Shown: in pieces, positions 23,664 through 35,800 of the stretch
Layout: each line of letters opens with the position of its first letter
Position numbering within the stretch: position 1 is the first letter of the stretch
Source of the DNA: Haliclystus octoradiatus
Lineage: Eukaryota; Cnidaria; Staurozoa; Stauromedusae; Haliclystidae
Length of the DNA stretch: 64,000 nt
Assembly: GCA_916610825.1 (NCBI GenBank)
Contig: OU744447.1
Coordinates: forward strand, 30,268,561 to 30,332,560
Reading direction: 5' to 3'
Notes under the pieces: generated by a model
What the model was told of the DNA's origin: nothing
Databases searched by the model: none
What the model saw: only the letters and a program-made list of their open reading frames with translations
Program-made: the position numbers and the translations under genes

Positions 23664-24038
23664 ATGAGCCTGGATCTAACTGGTGATGATAAATGCTATG
23701 CTATTCGGGAAGATATCAATACAGTAGTTATGTTGACTTTTGGTAAGGTCACCCTCGCTTGGTTTGCAATTCAAGCTAAATACAACCAAAGAAAATTACC
23801 TATATTATTATTTGTCATATTAGTCTCAGTATTGCTTAATGTAGCCGTATGGAAATTTTATGGACAGCAACGTGGACTGAACTCAGCAACTAGCAGTCAA
23901 TATATTGCTAAGTTGTTCGATAAGACGCACAAGTATCGTTTACATACAGAAGATTTATCTGTGATATCTCACAAGAATATCGTTATGTCACATTCTTCAT
24001 TTAATGTTCAAGATATCGTCAGCTTGAACAGAAAATAG
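23664..24038 (+). CDS. Putative small membrane protein, 124 aa, unrecognised
   Basis: The ATG (context TTAAGATGA) opens a 124-aa frame starting MSLDLTGDDKCYAIREDINT. Two hydrophobic segments are visible: about residues 20-37 (VVMLTFGKVTLAWFAI, moderate) and 46-63 (LPILLFVILVSVLLNVAVW, strong), followed by a polar, His/Ser-rich tail. The composition looks coding and a TATA-like box lies upstream. A GT at the TTTTG|GTAAGG site (~23743) could alternatively be a splice donor, so only part may be translated. No family was recognised. It could be a real single-exon gene, a first exon, or chance. Confidence 0.35.
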   Translation: MSLDLTGDDKCYAIREDINTVVMLTFGKVTLAWFAIQAKYNQRKLPILLFVILVSVLLNVAVWKFYGQQRGLNSATSSQYIAKLFDKTHKYRLHTEDLSVISHKNIVMSHSSFNVQDIVSLNRK

Positions 24039-26300
24039 CTTTTGTTCGCGACGTCAAGTTGATTACAATTACAAATTGGAGGTGTAACACAGGAAAACGT
24101 GGATATGGATATAATATTAGATAGGTTGTGCGGTCAGACATGCTTCGAAGATGGATGGAAAACGGGATAAAAAACGACGTTTTCAGTCATTTTATCCACA
24201 TCGTGAGTAACAATCATCCAATGAGAATCGTTAATCTTATCACATATTTAATATTTCCAATTTTATCAGTGCTATAAACAGAAAAAGAAGTAGCAAGGAT
24301 TATTTATTTTGGTTTCGCTGGCAAGAAAGTCCCGTTACGTCTCAATAATAGAAGCGTCATTCCATTCATGCAAGAGACATTCATTGTGGAATGCAGCTGA
24401 ATTGTTCTTAATATTATGTTGTAAACAAAAGACTTGACGTTTGTAAACTTTTGTACATTGTTTAATTTTATCCGACTGAATGCACAATCCGACTAAATGT
24501 AAAGAGTAGATCTCAATTGATAGCTCAAGCTATTATTTCCTAGCTAATGATGTTCGGAAATATATATATATAATCAGGTTTTAGTTCATTGTTTTCAAAA
24601 GTTTAATTTAGAATACATAAAAATGTTTTTAATAGTATTATTTCAAAGATGTACATACTTTATTTATCAAATAAAATATAAATTTCACAAAGTTACTTCA
24701 ATGATTTGTTTGTATGCACTGTTCCATATTCCTAATCTTCGCTTTATGATGTATCTTTATTTGGGATTACAATCCAACAAAAAGAGTACTCGTGTAGAAG
24801 GCACACAAAGCGCACTAATACTACAGTGGTAAAATTATATATACAGGATAAATTAGTAACTAGTTAATTAGTTAATGAGTACAGGATAAATTATGTATAT
24901 AGCTGAACAATTTATTACAAGATAATTTAATTATTTTGATTGTGTAATACTACTTTGTTTAAACGATTTTTAAATATATTTACATTTTTTGACTCAATAA
25001 TACTTCAGTTGCTATAGTTGAGTTGAATTGAGTTTCATATAGTCGACTAGCTCTATTGAAAAAGCTTTAAAGTTCATATAGACGATGTTGTGTTGTTGAT
25101 ATCGATAGATTAAGTAATTCGTTTATTTGACCTCATGTTCTAACATGTGACATGCGTATCAAATACACGTGTGTTTATACTGCAACTAATTCCACTATTT
25201 GAATATAATGTATTCAATTCAAAGGCTGGCTGAATGAAATATCAATCTGAAACGAATTGATCGGATCAGGCTTGGATTGATCTAGACAGATGATATGTTT
25301 CTATTAGAATGTAGTCAAGATAAAACCGTGCTATGGCTACGTACATATGCAGTGTGTGACTATTGGTTTATTTTTGTTTTGATATCATTATCATTAGAGT
25401 CGTGAAATTATTTATTTTTGTGAGGTATCAGAGATCATCAGTGGCAGTGTTTGTAGGATATTATATCATTAAATTCGTCATTAATCATAAGGGTCGGAGG
25501 CTTTGTTTATGTTGCAAGCCTGTGAGTAGCTTTCTATATTTTCCAGTCACTGCATGTTTTGATTTTTACGACTACATGCACGGAAACAATTAGGGATGTC
25601 CCGTAAGTATATGTAGATGAGTTGAGAGAGCGATGCCATGAATACCAACGTAAACAGGGCTTTCATGGCAAACTTATATATTGTACGAATTTTGTATACG
25701 TATGAATTCGATGACACCGCTATAACTAATAGTATATGAAAATATATGAGTAGACGGTTTGATTGTTGATAAAATGTTTATAAGCCCCAGCACATAAAAA
25801 CAATGTCTTGTAGGATTGAATCGAACAAAATTCTATTTTAACCACATGATAGAAACATATATATACAATACAGGTTGATTAATTGATTAATTAAATATAA
25901 CATGCAATGGTTCATGGTTGAAGTCATCCCGTAAGCAAAATGTGTTTATCTATTGAGAGACCCCATAGTGTTTATAAATTATATGGGTAGAATGTCCAAA
26001 ACAAAAGTGGTAAATTTAAACTAAAAGAAAATGAATGCATGAAATTAAATTCAAAATTAATTGCTAATTAAAAATTCAACATAAAAAACTATAAAAATAT
26101 AATACAGTTAACATCATACGTAGCAGTCTTTGTAAGTACAAACGGAATATTGTATATAGTTGAATTTATAATGCTCCTTCGTATATGGTTAATAAAAGTA
26201 TTAGACGATGAATATAAATTTTCAGGAAAGGGATAAGTGAAACCATTCCAAAGTGTTGGAAATCTGTAATTTGGTAATGACTGTATCATTTTTTTTCAGC
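24039..26300. other. Intergenic, AT-rich
   Basis: Short ORFs (24623-24832, 25363-25593) show no motif. A tandem-like TTAATTAGTTAATGAG phrase near 24856-24880 and short AT runs are present. Nothing else was recognised. Confidence 0.4.
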
Positions 26301-26576
26301 TACAGAAGGAAATTCAAAAACTTTCAACTTTCTGGATCAGGATTCAAAAACATTACACATTGAAAGTGAAAAAGATGGGGCAGAATCATTGGCAGTTAAC
26401 AATCTATGTATAAAAGAAACCACATTTAAATTGTATAAATCTTTGAATTTTCATCAGCGGCTCGATCGGCATGGGATAGGACTTTGCGTTCATTATAATC
26501 CTCACACTTTTTCTGCAGCAACTCTAACCGTGAAACATTTTTGTGACCCCAAATCTCAATACAATATACTCAAAGT
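26301..26576 (+). CDS. Putative internal exon, unrecognised
   Basis: A strong acceptor (TTTTTTTTCAG at 26290-26300) precedes an open frame of about 92 codons that ends at a good donor (CTCAAA|GTAAGG). The predicted peptide contains KTFNFLDQDSKTLHIESEKD and RLDRHGIGLCVHYNPH with three Cys. No family was recognised and no phase-compatible next exon was found nearby: the duplicated block at 27234 quickly reaches a stop in the required frame. It may be an exon of a gene not resolved here, or a pseudo-exon. Confidence 0.3.
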
Positions 26577-27161
26577 AAGGTTTTTATAAACAATTATAAA
26601 TTGTTAGTTTGCATACCTTCGGTTTGAGGCCTGCCCGGGGCCAGTCAGCATTCGGCTTCCTCAAGGAGGATGCTTAATTTGCTCCCCATGGGCGATCACT
26701 TATAGTAGCCTGCAGTAAAACTTGTCAAAGAGAATGTCAATAAAACAGAATAGTCATGAAAAGGAATTGAGAATGCAGAACAACACTGCATGATAATGGA
26801 TTCCACCAGGTTTGATAATTAACCCTTACATACACGTAAAGTATATTTATGGGATCGATACTCTATTGTACTACATACTTCAAATTAAATAAACATGGGT
26901 TATGTATAAGTAAATGGTATGTTGACTATTGATAGTTCGAATGAAATAAATATGGATTAGGAGTTAGTTAACCAGTTAATGAATTGGTTTTCACAGTGAA
27001 AGGCATTGGTATGTAAGTATTATTTCTATATCGGTTGAGTGAATCTCTGCATGAATCATTGAGTGGTAAGAACAACAGAGGATTCTGAAAGTAAAATAAA
27101 TTTACAAACTAAATTGAGAATGACAGTCTCACGATGAAATAGCCTTATTAGTAGCCCTATG
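26577..27161. other. Intergenic, nothing recognised
   Basis: No gene or repeat was recognised. Confidence 0.35.
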
Positions 27162-27895
27162 CCTCATTAAAAATGTGCTTTTCGATAAAATAATAACATC
27201 TAAATTACCACACCAATTTTTTATTTGCATAGATTACATCTGCTTGACGACTGAAAAGTCCCATACTAATTATTTCAATTTGTTTGTTTGTTACGGGTGA
27301 AATCTCTATGTGTGCAATGTGGACAACAACAGAACTGCTGGTACAGAATGGGGACACAGTAATCCATTCTTCCAACGAAAAGCTATAGCCGAGCAAGCTA
27401 GAGTATTAGGATTTCATTAAACCTTGGGCATGACCTACATATTCCCATGGAAAATATAATGGCTATTGACTATTGATGTTGTAAGACTTTTATCGACAAA
27501 ATAGCTACAACTTTTTGATCGGCTAAAATACATTTGGCCGATTATTATTCCAATGTCTTAAAAGTACTGATGATGATGAAACACCGTTGAACAAAATTCC
27601 TTTACAAACCAAATTGACAATTTCTCATTAAAAATGTGCTTTTCAGTAAATTGAAAATGTCTCATTAAAAATGTGCTTTTCAGTAAAACGATACCAGCTA
27701 ATATACAACTCCGATTTTGTATTTGTAAAAATTACTACTGCTTGACGACTGAAAAGTATCATACTAATTATTCGAATTTGTTTTGTTTGTTATGGGTCAA
27801 ATCTCTCTGTGTGCAGTGTGGACAACGCAGCTACTGTTATGTAGCTACAGAACGGTGACACCGTAATCATTTCTTCCTACAAAGAGTTCATAACA
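27162..27895. repeat. Direct duplication about 498 bp apart
   Basis: The block 27162-27395 (from CTCATTAAAAATGTGCTTTTC through CTGCTTGACGACTGAAAAGT and GTGTGCAATGTGGACAAC) recurs with substitutions at 27660-27895. A third copy of the leading CTCATTAAAAATGTGCTTTT phrase is at 27624. Neither copy has a conserved open frame, so this looks like a duplicated non-coding or dead-exon segment. Confidence 0.75.
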
Positions 27896-29980
27896 AAGCA
27901 AGCTATCAGGGATGATGATCCTTGAAAGAAAACTAAAAGTCACGATCGCCATCAATGTCCTGTAAGCCCTCAACAGAGTAAAAACACGGCAAAAGGGACT
28001 TGAACAGACTTTACATAAAGCATTCAAACATTAAAATTATAAAAATCTTACCGAGAAATGTTTCTTTTGAAAAAATGTTTGCAAAAATGAAAAACGTGGT
28101 CATGAACTTTGGGTTACACAGACTACACAGAGGTTTCAATGTCAAGGAATGGGACCTCAATAAATATTTGATACTTCAAATCTAAAAGGTTCGCCAAACG
28201 GATCAGAGGACATAAGTAAATCATATTTTGAAATAAATAATAATGTAAATTTGTTACATACTCTCTCTTCAACTATCTTGCCTGAAAAGATTTTAGGTGT
28301 GATTATCGCAATTATAGACAGTGTAAAGTGAAGTTAATGTTAAGGTAGGCATACCTTTACAAAGATTTTTGCAGAGGAACAATCATTATTTTGTGTTTGA
28401 TAAATTTCAGGGGGTCGTGAGATGTCAATTGACTCATGTCCATGTGCTGATCATCGATATAGATAGGACTACACAAAATTTGAGTCTACAAACTATATTA
28501 TCACAGTTGTTTTCCTTCGCTTTGTTAAAAACACTGTGACTGTAAAGGGAGACTGCCAGAGACGGTGTCCGTCTCGGGTGATTGTTGACCCATTTTTATC
28601 ATTTTGGCTGAATGGGAAGGATGGTTCAGGGGGCTAGAGGGTGATGTAGTATCGTTGACGATGACAAATGCTGCGTTTTAAAAGTTCCTGGATGTTTTTG
28701 TCGTTGCTCATTGAACAGTATACGTCGTTTCAAATTGGTGTCATGGTGGCTAATGATAATAACAATATCATCACCGCGACACGCAAATGACGACGACATC
28801 ATCCATTCAGCATCAACTTCTATATCAAATAACTATTGTTCCATGGTCTACTGGAGTATCCTTTTCAAACAGTGTCAACTGTTTTTTTTTTAGATTAACA
28901 ACATACTCTATACCTACTAACTTACTACTGTTACGCGGCTAAGTCAAACAAAGTCCTTGGATGTAAACAGAAATCAAGAAATCTTCACAAATTAGGGAAT
29001 ATCAGAAAAGTACCAAATTCACATGTCATCATTTATCATCATTGAAACAGCAACAGGTCAATATTATAACGTACTGGGAGTCACCTAATAGTAGATTAGG
29101 AGCAATGCAATGGTGATAAGCCGAATATATATGTATTTTCATGCACCACAACCAAACAAGCAGTTCCAAGCAGAATCATATCTTAAATTTGTACCACTTC
29201 AACCTAATGATGTTACAGACCATCAGCCTGACATGTAGATTGATAATAGAAAATTTGTAATTGTGATCGCACAATCACAAATCCAAGTAGATACATACAT
29301 ACTTAATGTGCCTTAACTTTTTACCATAATGACATAATCAATAAAAAGGGGAGATGATATAATGTTAGCCATCTCTGGTCTTTAACTTATGCACATGAAT
29401 GTAAAGGAGGATACTGAATAAGTCTGGCAGCACATATGTAAGCCCAGTGATATTTTAAACTTATGGTTACATATTGATTGTCTATTCATGACTATTTTCA
29501 ACGTTAAAACACATTGGTTTTTGTTCAAGGTGAAGAGTAGTTCACTTTTCACTGGCAGTGTTAGGCTGCCACTCGTCTGCCCATTTTATGAATAAATTGA
29601 TTACTTCTTCAAATTGTGATATTGTCGTGCAGAAATTGTGCTATTCCTAATGTAATTGACAGGAATAAGAGTAGTAAGAGTAGTAGAGTAGTACGAAGCA
29701 GTAAATACAACGTGATGATAGTATATGCAATACTATTAAACAGTATAAGAAGGTAAGTAATATCATCATGTCAACGCCATTAGACACCTGCGTGTATTCT
29801 AGCTCAAGGGTGTATCTGAATGGGTTATAAAAGAGAGGCTACATGTAAGTGAGACAGTTATCCCACAGACATCATTGAGATTGAAGGTTGAATAAAGTTT
29901 CATAAAGTTTCAAACATTTCATATGAAAATATATCTACTAGCTCAAATAAGGAATTGATGCTATCCAGCAATCATCACTC
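27896..29980. other. Intergenic, nothing recognised
   Basis: Short ORFs only. No splice-bounded coding segment or transposon end was recognised. Confidence 0.4.
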
Positions 29981-31020
29981 ATGTTTAATACAAATGACAT
30001 TCCATCACAACCAATGATTCTCGTATGGGATCAGTTATCCTTTGAACATTTGAAACACTCAATTAATGGCATCTACGAGGAAATAGTATTTTGGCGTAAG
30101 AACGTTTTCATGCTAAAACGTGGGGCTTTGGGAAAGAAGTTTGTGTCAGAAATGACAAGGATTTCAACCTTGGGAATAGTGGAACTCAAATGAAAGACAT
30201 TGTTATGAAAATTATAATGATAATGCCAGCTCTATTGTTACAAAAACCAAGTTTCAAATCCAAAGCAAAAGAACACGGTCAATGTCTAAATAAGAGACTG
30301 GCAAGCTGGGCAGATGGGTATTTTAACAGTCTTGTGGAAGAAGCCCGCGTTTTCCAGCGGAATCTTCCATCCCTGAAGCAATCTCAAAGTTTAGAGCAAC
30401 TTTCAAAAACATTTTCCAATTACATGATACAGGGAAAAGTTGATGCAGCACTTACAATGCTTGATAGTACCACCTCAAAAGGAATATTGAAACTAACTCC
30501 TGAAACAATTGCTGAGCTCAAAATAATAAAGCACCCTGCAGCTAAACCTGCAGATGAGTCAATACTGACCAGCGGTGACATACCATTTATTGGTAATCCT
30601 ATGTTCAATAACATTGATGATGATTCTATTTCAAGATCAGCTTTAGAAGCAAAGGGTTCTTGTGGTCCATCAGGTCTAGATGCTGATGGCTGGAGAAGAA
30701 TCCTTGTCTCCAAGAACTTTGGAATGGCAGGGAAAGAACTACGCTGCGCCATTGCAGTTTTGCAAGACTGTTATGTTCCAAGCAAGAACACTTTTCCGTT
30801 GAAGGTGATGATTGTGTATCTTCCCTTGAGGCATATACTGCAGGTCGCCTTATCCCACTAGATAAGGATCCTGGAGTACGTCCAATAGGTGCTGGAGAGG
30901 TATTACGTCGAATAATAGCTAAATTCATAATTCTTGTTACTAGACCTAACATTGTATCCAATGCAGGTAATCTCCAACTATGCGCTATCTGTAAAACTGG
31001 CAGGGAAACAAGATAACAAT
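29981..31020 (+). pseudogene. Retroelement fragment up to the start of the RT domain
   Basis: Three overlapping frames (29981-30193, 30190-30861, ~30800-31015) carry phrases of the RT-element family whose C-terminus resembles 1-560. They read NGIYEEIVFWRKNVF, then MPALLLQKPSFKSKAKEHG, then QGKVDAALTMLDSTTSKGIL, then GSCGPSGLDADGWRRIL, then GRLIPLDKDPGVRPIGAGEV followed by LRRIIAKF. In this family these precede the RT palm. The fragment stops right after that, so the catalytic domain is missing. Two frameshifts (near 30190 and 30810) disrupt it. The longest intact piece is 223 codons. Minus-strand ORFs here are shadows. Confidence 0.65.
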
Positions 31021-32127
31021 CTTGGCGTTGTAAAAAATTGACTCAGAAACAAATTGTCCTTCACCCTTGTTCGATCTGCAATTTTGTGCATTCGGGGTTC
31101 AAAAACAATCAAACGAACACCCTTCACAAACACCCTACAAGATGCCAATATAACGGATGTGGTAGCTGATCCATCAACTAATGATGGACCCACATCAACA
31201 TCATAGTAAGTAAAAATAAATAAAATAAAAAATTTATTTGAATATAAATGTAATTTGTAAACCTCTCTTTTGTATGTTTTCATCATAAAAATTTGTTTTA
31301 ATTTTCAATTAGATTAATATTAAATTTCAAATCATCTGCAATTTGTTTGCAGGTTGAATGTTGAAGACATCAGGTATATCACTACAATAAATTAGAAATA
31401 AAAGAGGGCAATTACGGCACGCCAAAATATTTAGCACAGCTTCTTTTGCAATCGACTCCATTAAGCTAAAAAAAATCTTTTAAAGATATCAGTCGATAAT
31501 TAGATTAGATTTCTGTTGCATTTGGACATCAACAGCTGTATTTTGCAAACAGCATAGGTAAACTACAAAACATAAATGATAAGTTATATTTGAGCAAGCA
31601 TTGTACAATAATTCGAAATGTGTGTTAGCAATATTTTTATTACATGTAGACGCAGCATCATATACGTAACAAAATTGTTTAATACTACACTACCAGCCAA
31701 AATGAAAGTCTTTGTGGTAAAATATCTACATATTGAGTAGAATTGTATGTGGAATCTGATCGATAAATGCCACAATTGATGATGACATTTTTGAAATCTA
31801 TTTGGAATATTAATAATTTCATGTTTACTGTACGAATACGTATATATACTGTACATTCTGGCTTTAAATGTGATTTCATAGTGTTGGAATTAGCTTTAGA
31901 TACAGTAAATGGCATTTTTATTCTTTAGATACAGATGCTGAAAGAACTAAATAGCTGCAATGAATTAGATGAGGTAAACATGCTTTCTATGGGCATCATT
32001 ATTTCTCTTTTTGAATATTCTTGACCAATTTATTGCTATAACACTGTGTTGTTTTATTCTGTTGTCCTCTATTTGAGTTGAGTCCCATAACGTGTTGAGC
32101 ACCCAGACAAACAAATTTTTACTCGTC
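31021..32127. other. Intergenic, nothing recognised
   Basis: AT-rich. No gene or transposon end was recognised. Confidence 0.35.
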
Positions 32128-32463
32128 CCCAAGGGGTAACTTCTATTACGCTTCGACGGGGTTGTTCCAATATACAACTTCAATGGGAGGATAAGCAAAA
32201 AAACAATTCAGATCATGAAAAAGATAATCCAAACATTTTTTTAAAAGACATCTTTACCCAAAAAATAATAAGAAAAACTTAAATTGGATGAAAAAAAAAT
32301 AATTTGCACTATTTTGTCATTTGCATTTGCATCATATGTTAAAATCAATTTCTCAAAACATTTTGCTGGTAAAGATACCTTAAAATTATTTCTGAATTTT
32401 GAAAGGTCAACCTCTAATATTCTAACGTCCCCGTATACCAAAAGTATGGAAGTTTCCCCTGGG
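32128..32463. mobile_element. Older CCCGGG-type MITE copy
   Basis: The left end CCCCAAGGGGTAACTTCTAT and the reverse complement of the right end (GCCCAGGGGAAACTTCCATA) match each other over about 45 nt including a GACGGGG/TACGGGGAC phrase. They also resemble the ends of the copies at 10652 and 20711. Flanking 8-mers no longer match well, so this is an older insertion. Confidence 0.5.
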
Positions 32464-32780
32464 CTTCTCATTAGGCACATTCATTCATTCATGCATTCAT
32501 GGGGCTCATTTCATATACTTTGTATTCTAGTAATCCTATGTAGTATTACTCAATATTCTGCTTCTTGAAAATTTATATGTTCTTTACATTTGGACAATGT
32601 CAATATATTCTATTGGTTTCACATGCTCTCTCTATATATATATTCCATGATGCAGCAAGCATTCTTGTTCTCCAAATGGCTTGGTTAACCCACGATTATG
32701 TTCTTTCAGTATAATTATGCTAATTATTCTCATATTTAAATAAGCTAATAATTTAGCAAGAATAAACACAATTTAGTTTG

Positions 32781-32786
32781 TTTATT
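32781..32786 (-). promoter_or_regulatory. Polyadenylation signal of the syntaxin gene
   Basis: AATAAA on the minus strand, about 47-52 nt beyond the TAG at 32833-32835. Confidence 0.6.
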
Positions 32787-32832
32787 CAGTGAATAGATCA
32801 TGAAAATAAATGTTGATTTAATTTAGATTGAG

Positions 32833-35800
32833 CTATATTATATTACAGAATTTTAAAGCTCCGTAGCATGTCAAAAGTTTGAATAAAGGATTTGCTGAAC
32901 GTCTGTATTGATGTGCTTTTCGAAGACTTGGAACAGTTCCATGTAATAAGTCAGATGCTGCTTGGACGTTAAACTCAATGTGATCTAGCATTTCATTCTA
33001 GAAAGTAAATCAGTATGAATATAAAACTGCGTTGTTCAACTTTCGTTGCAGATACCTGCCACTGATGCAGCTAGTGTGGAGACTGCTCAGTTACTCTATG
33101 TAACATATAAACTTAGTAAAACAGTATACTTTCTGTTAACTTGTCAACGAAACTTGTTTTTGATGATTCACCATACAAGGGTCGATCTTGCTTCTTCGCT
33201 ATCACAACCGCCAGAAATGGCTTTCGATAGCTATTTCGAAAATCCTGCTAGCAGCCCAAAATTACAGGCTTTGATAGAAATCATAACCCAAAATTGCCAA
33301 ATATGTATTATTTCCTAACATTTTGCAATAAAAGTGCCATTTTGGCACATCACAGTAGGGTTCCGGGCACTTCAAAGCAGGATATTTCCCATTTTCACAG
33401 CAGGAATCCAAAATTGTAAATTTGATACGCCAAAATTGCCAGCATGGTGCCAAAGTATAATGATACCCATAAAAAATCACACATCCTCATATAACGCCTA
33501 TATGTAAGAAATCACCAGCAACTAAATTTTCCTATAATGGTTCTCACATACATTAAAACTTTAACACATAGCAACACATTGCGTTAATTACTTACTATAA
33601 TTTTGATAGGAGATCAAAGTTATCTAGAGAGTCAGATATGGCTGATTTAGGAGAACTTAATTAATTTATATTTATATACTGTAGACATTGTATGAATATG
33701 GAAAATTGGGGATGATGAATCAATACTACTGACAATAAAAAATGATATTTTCAATTTGATTTTTTGTGGTGTAGCTGTGTGTATAACTGTGTATGTAATT
33801 ATCAAGCTGTTCTGTCTTGTATATGCGAAGTTGTAATTCTATTTGTAATTAACGTCACCAGCCAGTCACCACGCTATGTAATCTATTCTTGTAATCTATC
33901 TATGTGTAATATGAATAATAAATTAATTCCAGTTTGACCGTCGTTGTGCTTACTGTTTCTCAATGTCGCTATAGCAAAGTCAGCTATACGACACTTATCA
34001 CTTATCCAATCTCACTAAAAGATCCGTTTTGCCGAGCTCTTTATTGGCTGGAAACATTACCTGTTCAGAAACGTGAAACGCCATTTCAGCGAATAGATCG
34101 TACAGATCCTAAAATTGAAGAAAAATCTACTTTTACGAGAGTTGATCAAAATTGCACACTTAATCATTCAGAATAATGATTCTTTTTTAACAATTTTGTT
34201 TTAAATGATGATGATGATGATGATGATAATGTTGACATTTTATTGATTATATAGTTATTATAAGCATAGCGAAAATGTTCTTGAATAACCGGATTTGTAT
34301 AGAAAGGGCAATAAAATTTACGGGGAGGTGAGGAGGTGATGTCATAGCATGCATGGGAATTAGAAGGAAAAACAATTATTTTATGAAGGATCAGATTTCC
34401 AGAAATTCCAGAAACATTAGCAAATTAGATAATTGACTTTTTCCATCTTGAAATAGCGTTGATTATGGGTTCTCGAAAATACTCTATTTGTTGCCATATT
34501 GTTTTCGCATTAGTTCTATATCGTTCGATCAGCAGTTTGAAATTTCTAAAATAGCTTATTATATATATCATTCAGCAATAACATTAACTATATTATAATC
34601 CAAAGTATAAGGCCTGGATTATACAGCGCGCTTTCGAGCGTGCCGTGCTTTCGAGCGCGCTTTCATTTGAAGGCGCGCGCTTTTGAAAATGTCTAGTTAT
34701 ACAGCGAGCCGTCCTCAAAAGTTATGTAAAAACTTCCAATGAATTACATGATGACGCGTAAGAAAATATATCACAAGACTTTTGATTGACAAGTATACGC
34801 TTTTCGTGAAATAAATTTATTGCTTCAAAAAGTGATTTTTATCACAATTCGCCATCAAATAGTTGTGATTATCGTACAATGATAGTTTTTTAACCTACCA
34901 TGGTCCTACAAATACAAGACAGTGTCTTATATCTAATCTGCAGAGCATATATATATAACCTTGTCTAATTAATACTATTTGAAAGTTTTCTCCTCTTCAA
35001 TTGAGAAGTACAGATGCTCTGAGTAGTTTCCTTATTATTATTTTGTGGATTTCGATTATAATTCGAAAGAAAATCAATGTTTATTCATCTGTTTATTTGC
35101 AAAACGGAACTGTATCTAGGCAACGGCCGAGAAAAAGAGGCTAGACATTTCTTTCTCGACATCAACCCCCGGTTTTTACCAAATATGGTGAGAGGAATCC
35201 CTGGAATGTCGAAATGAAAGTTCGCCTTCAAGTGAAAGCACGCTCTTCCTATGCGAGCTTTCGATTTGGAGCGCGCCGTGCTAATGACAGCGAGCCATTT
35301 CAAGTTAGACGGGCGCGCCGACAGCGAGCCAACTTTCAATTTACTGTAAACGAAAGCACGGCACGCTCGAAAGCGCGCTGTATAATCCAGGCGCTTTCGA
35401 GCGTGCCGTGCTTTCGTTTACAGTAAATTGAAAGTTGGCTCGCTGTCGGCGCGCCCGTCTAACTTGAAATGGCTCGCTGTCATTAGCACGGCGCGCTCCA
35501 AATCGAAAGCTCGCATAGGAAGAGCGTGCTTTCATTTGAAGGCGAACTTTCATTTTGACATTCCAGGGATTCCTCTCACCATATTTGGTAAAAACCGGGG
35601 GTTGATGTCGAGAAAGAAATGTCTAGCCTCTTTTTCTCTGCCGTTGCCTAGATACAGTTCCGTTTTGCAAGTAGACAGATGAATAAACATTGATTTTTTT
35701 TCGAATTATAATCGAAATCCACAAAATAATAATAGGGAAACTACTCAGAGCATCTGTACTTCTCAATTGAAGAGGAGAAAACTTTCAAATAGTATTAATT

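Noticed and set aside
30420-30961. Minus-strand ORFs of 110-111 aa opposite the RT fragment
   Set aside because: They are shadows of the plus-strand frame that carries recognisable retroelement motifs.
35085-35682. Pairs of identical 84- and 70-aa ORFs on opposite strands
   Set aside because: They arise from the palindromic symmetry of the foldback MITE and have no start context or family.
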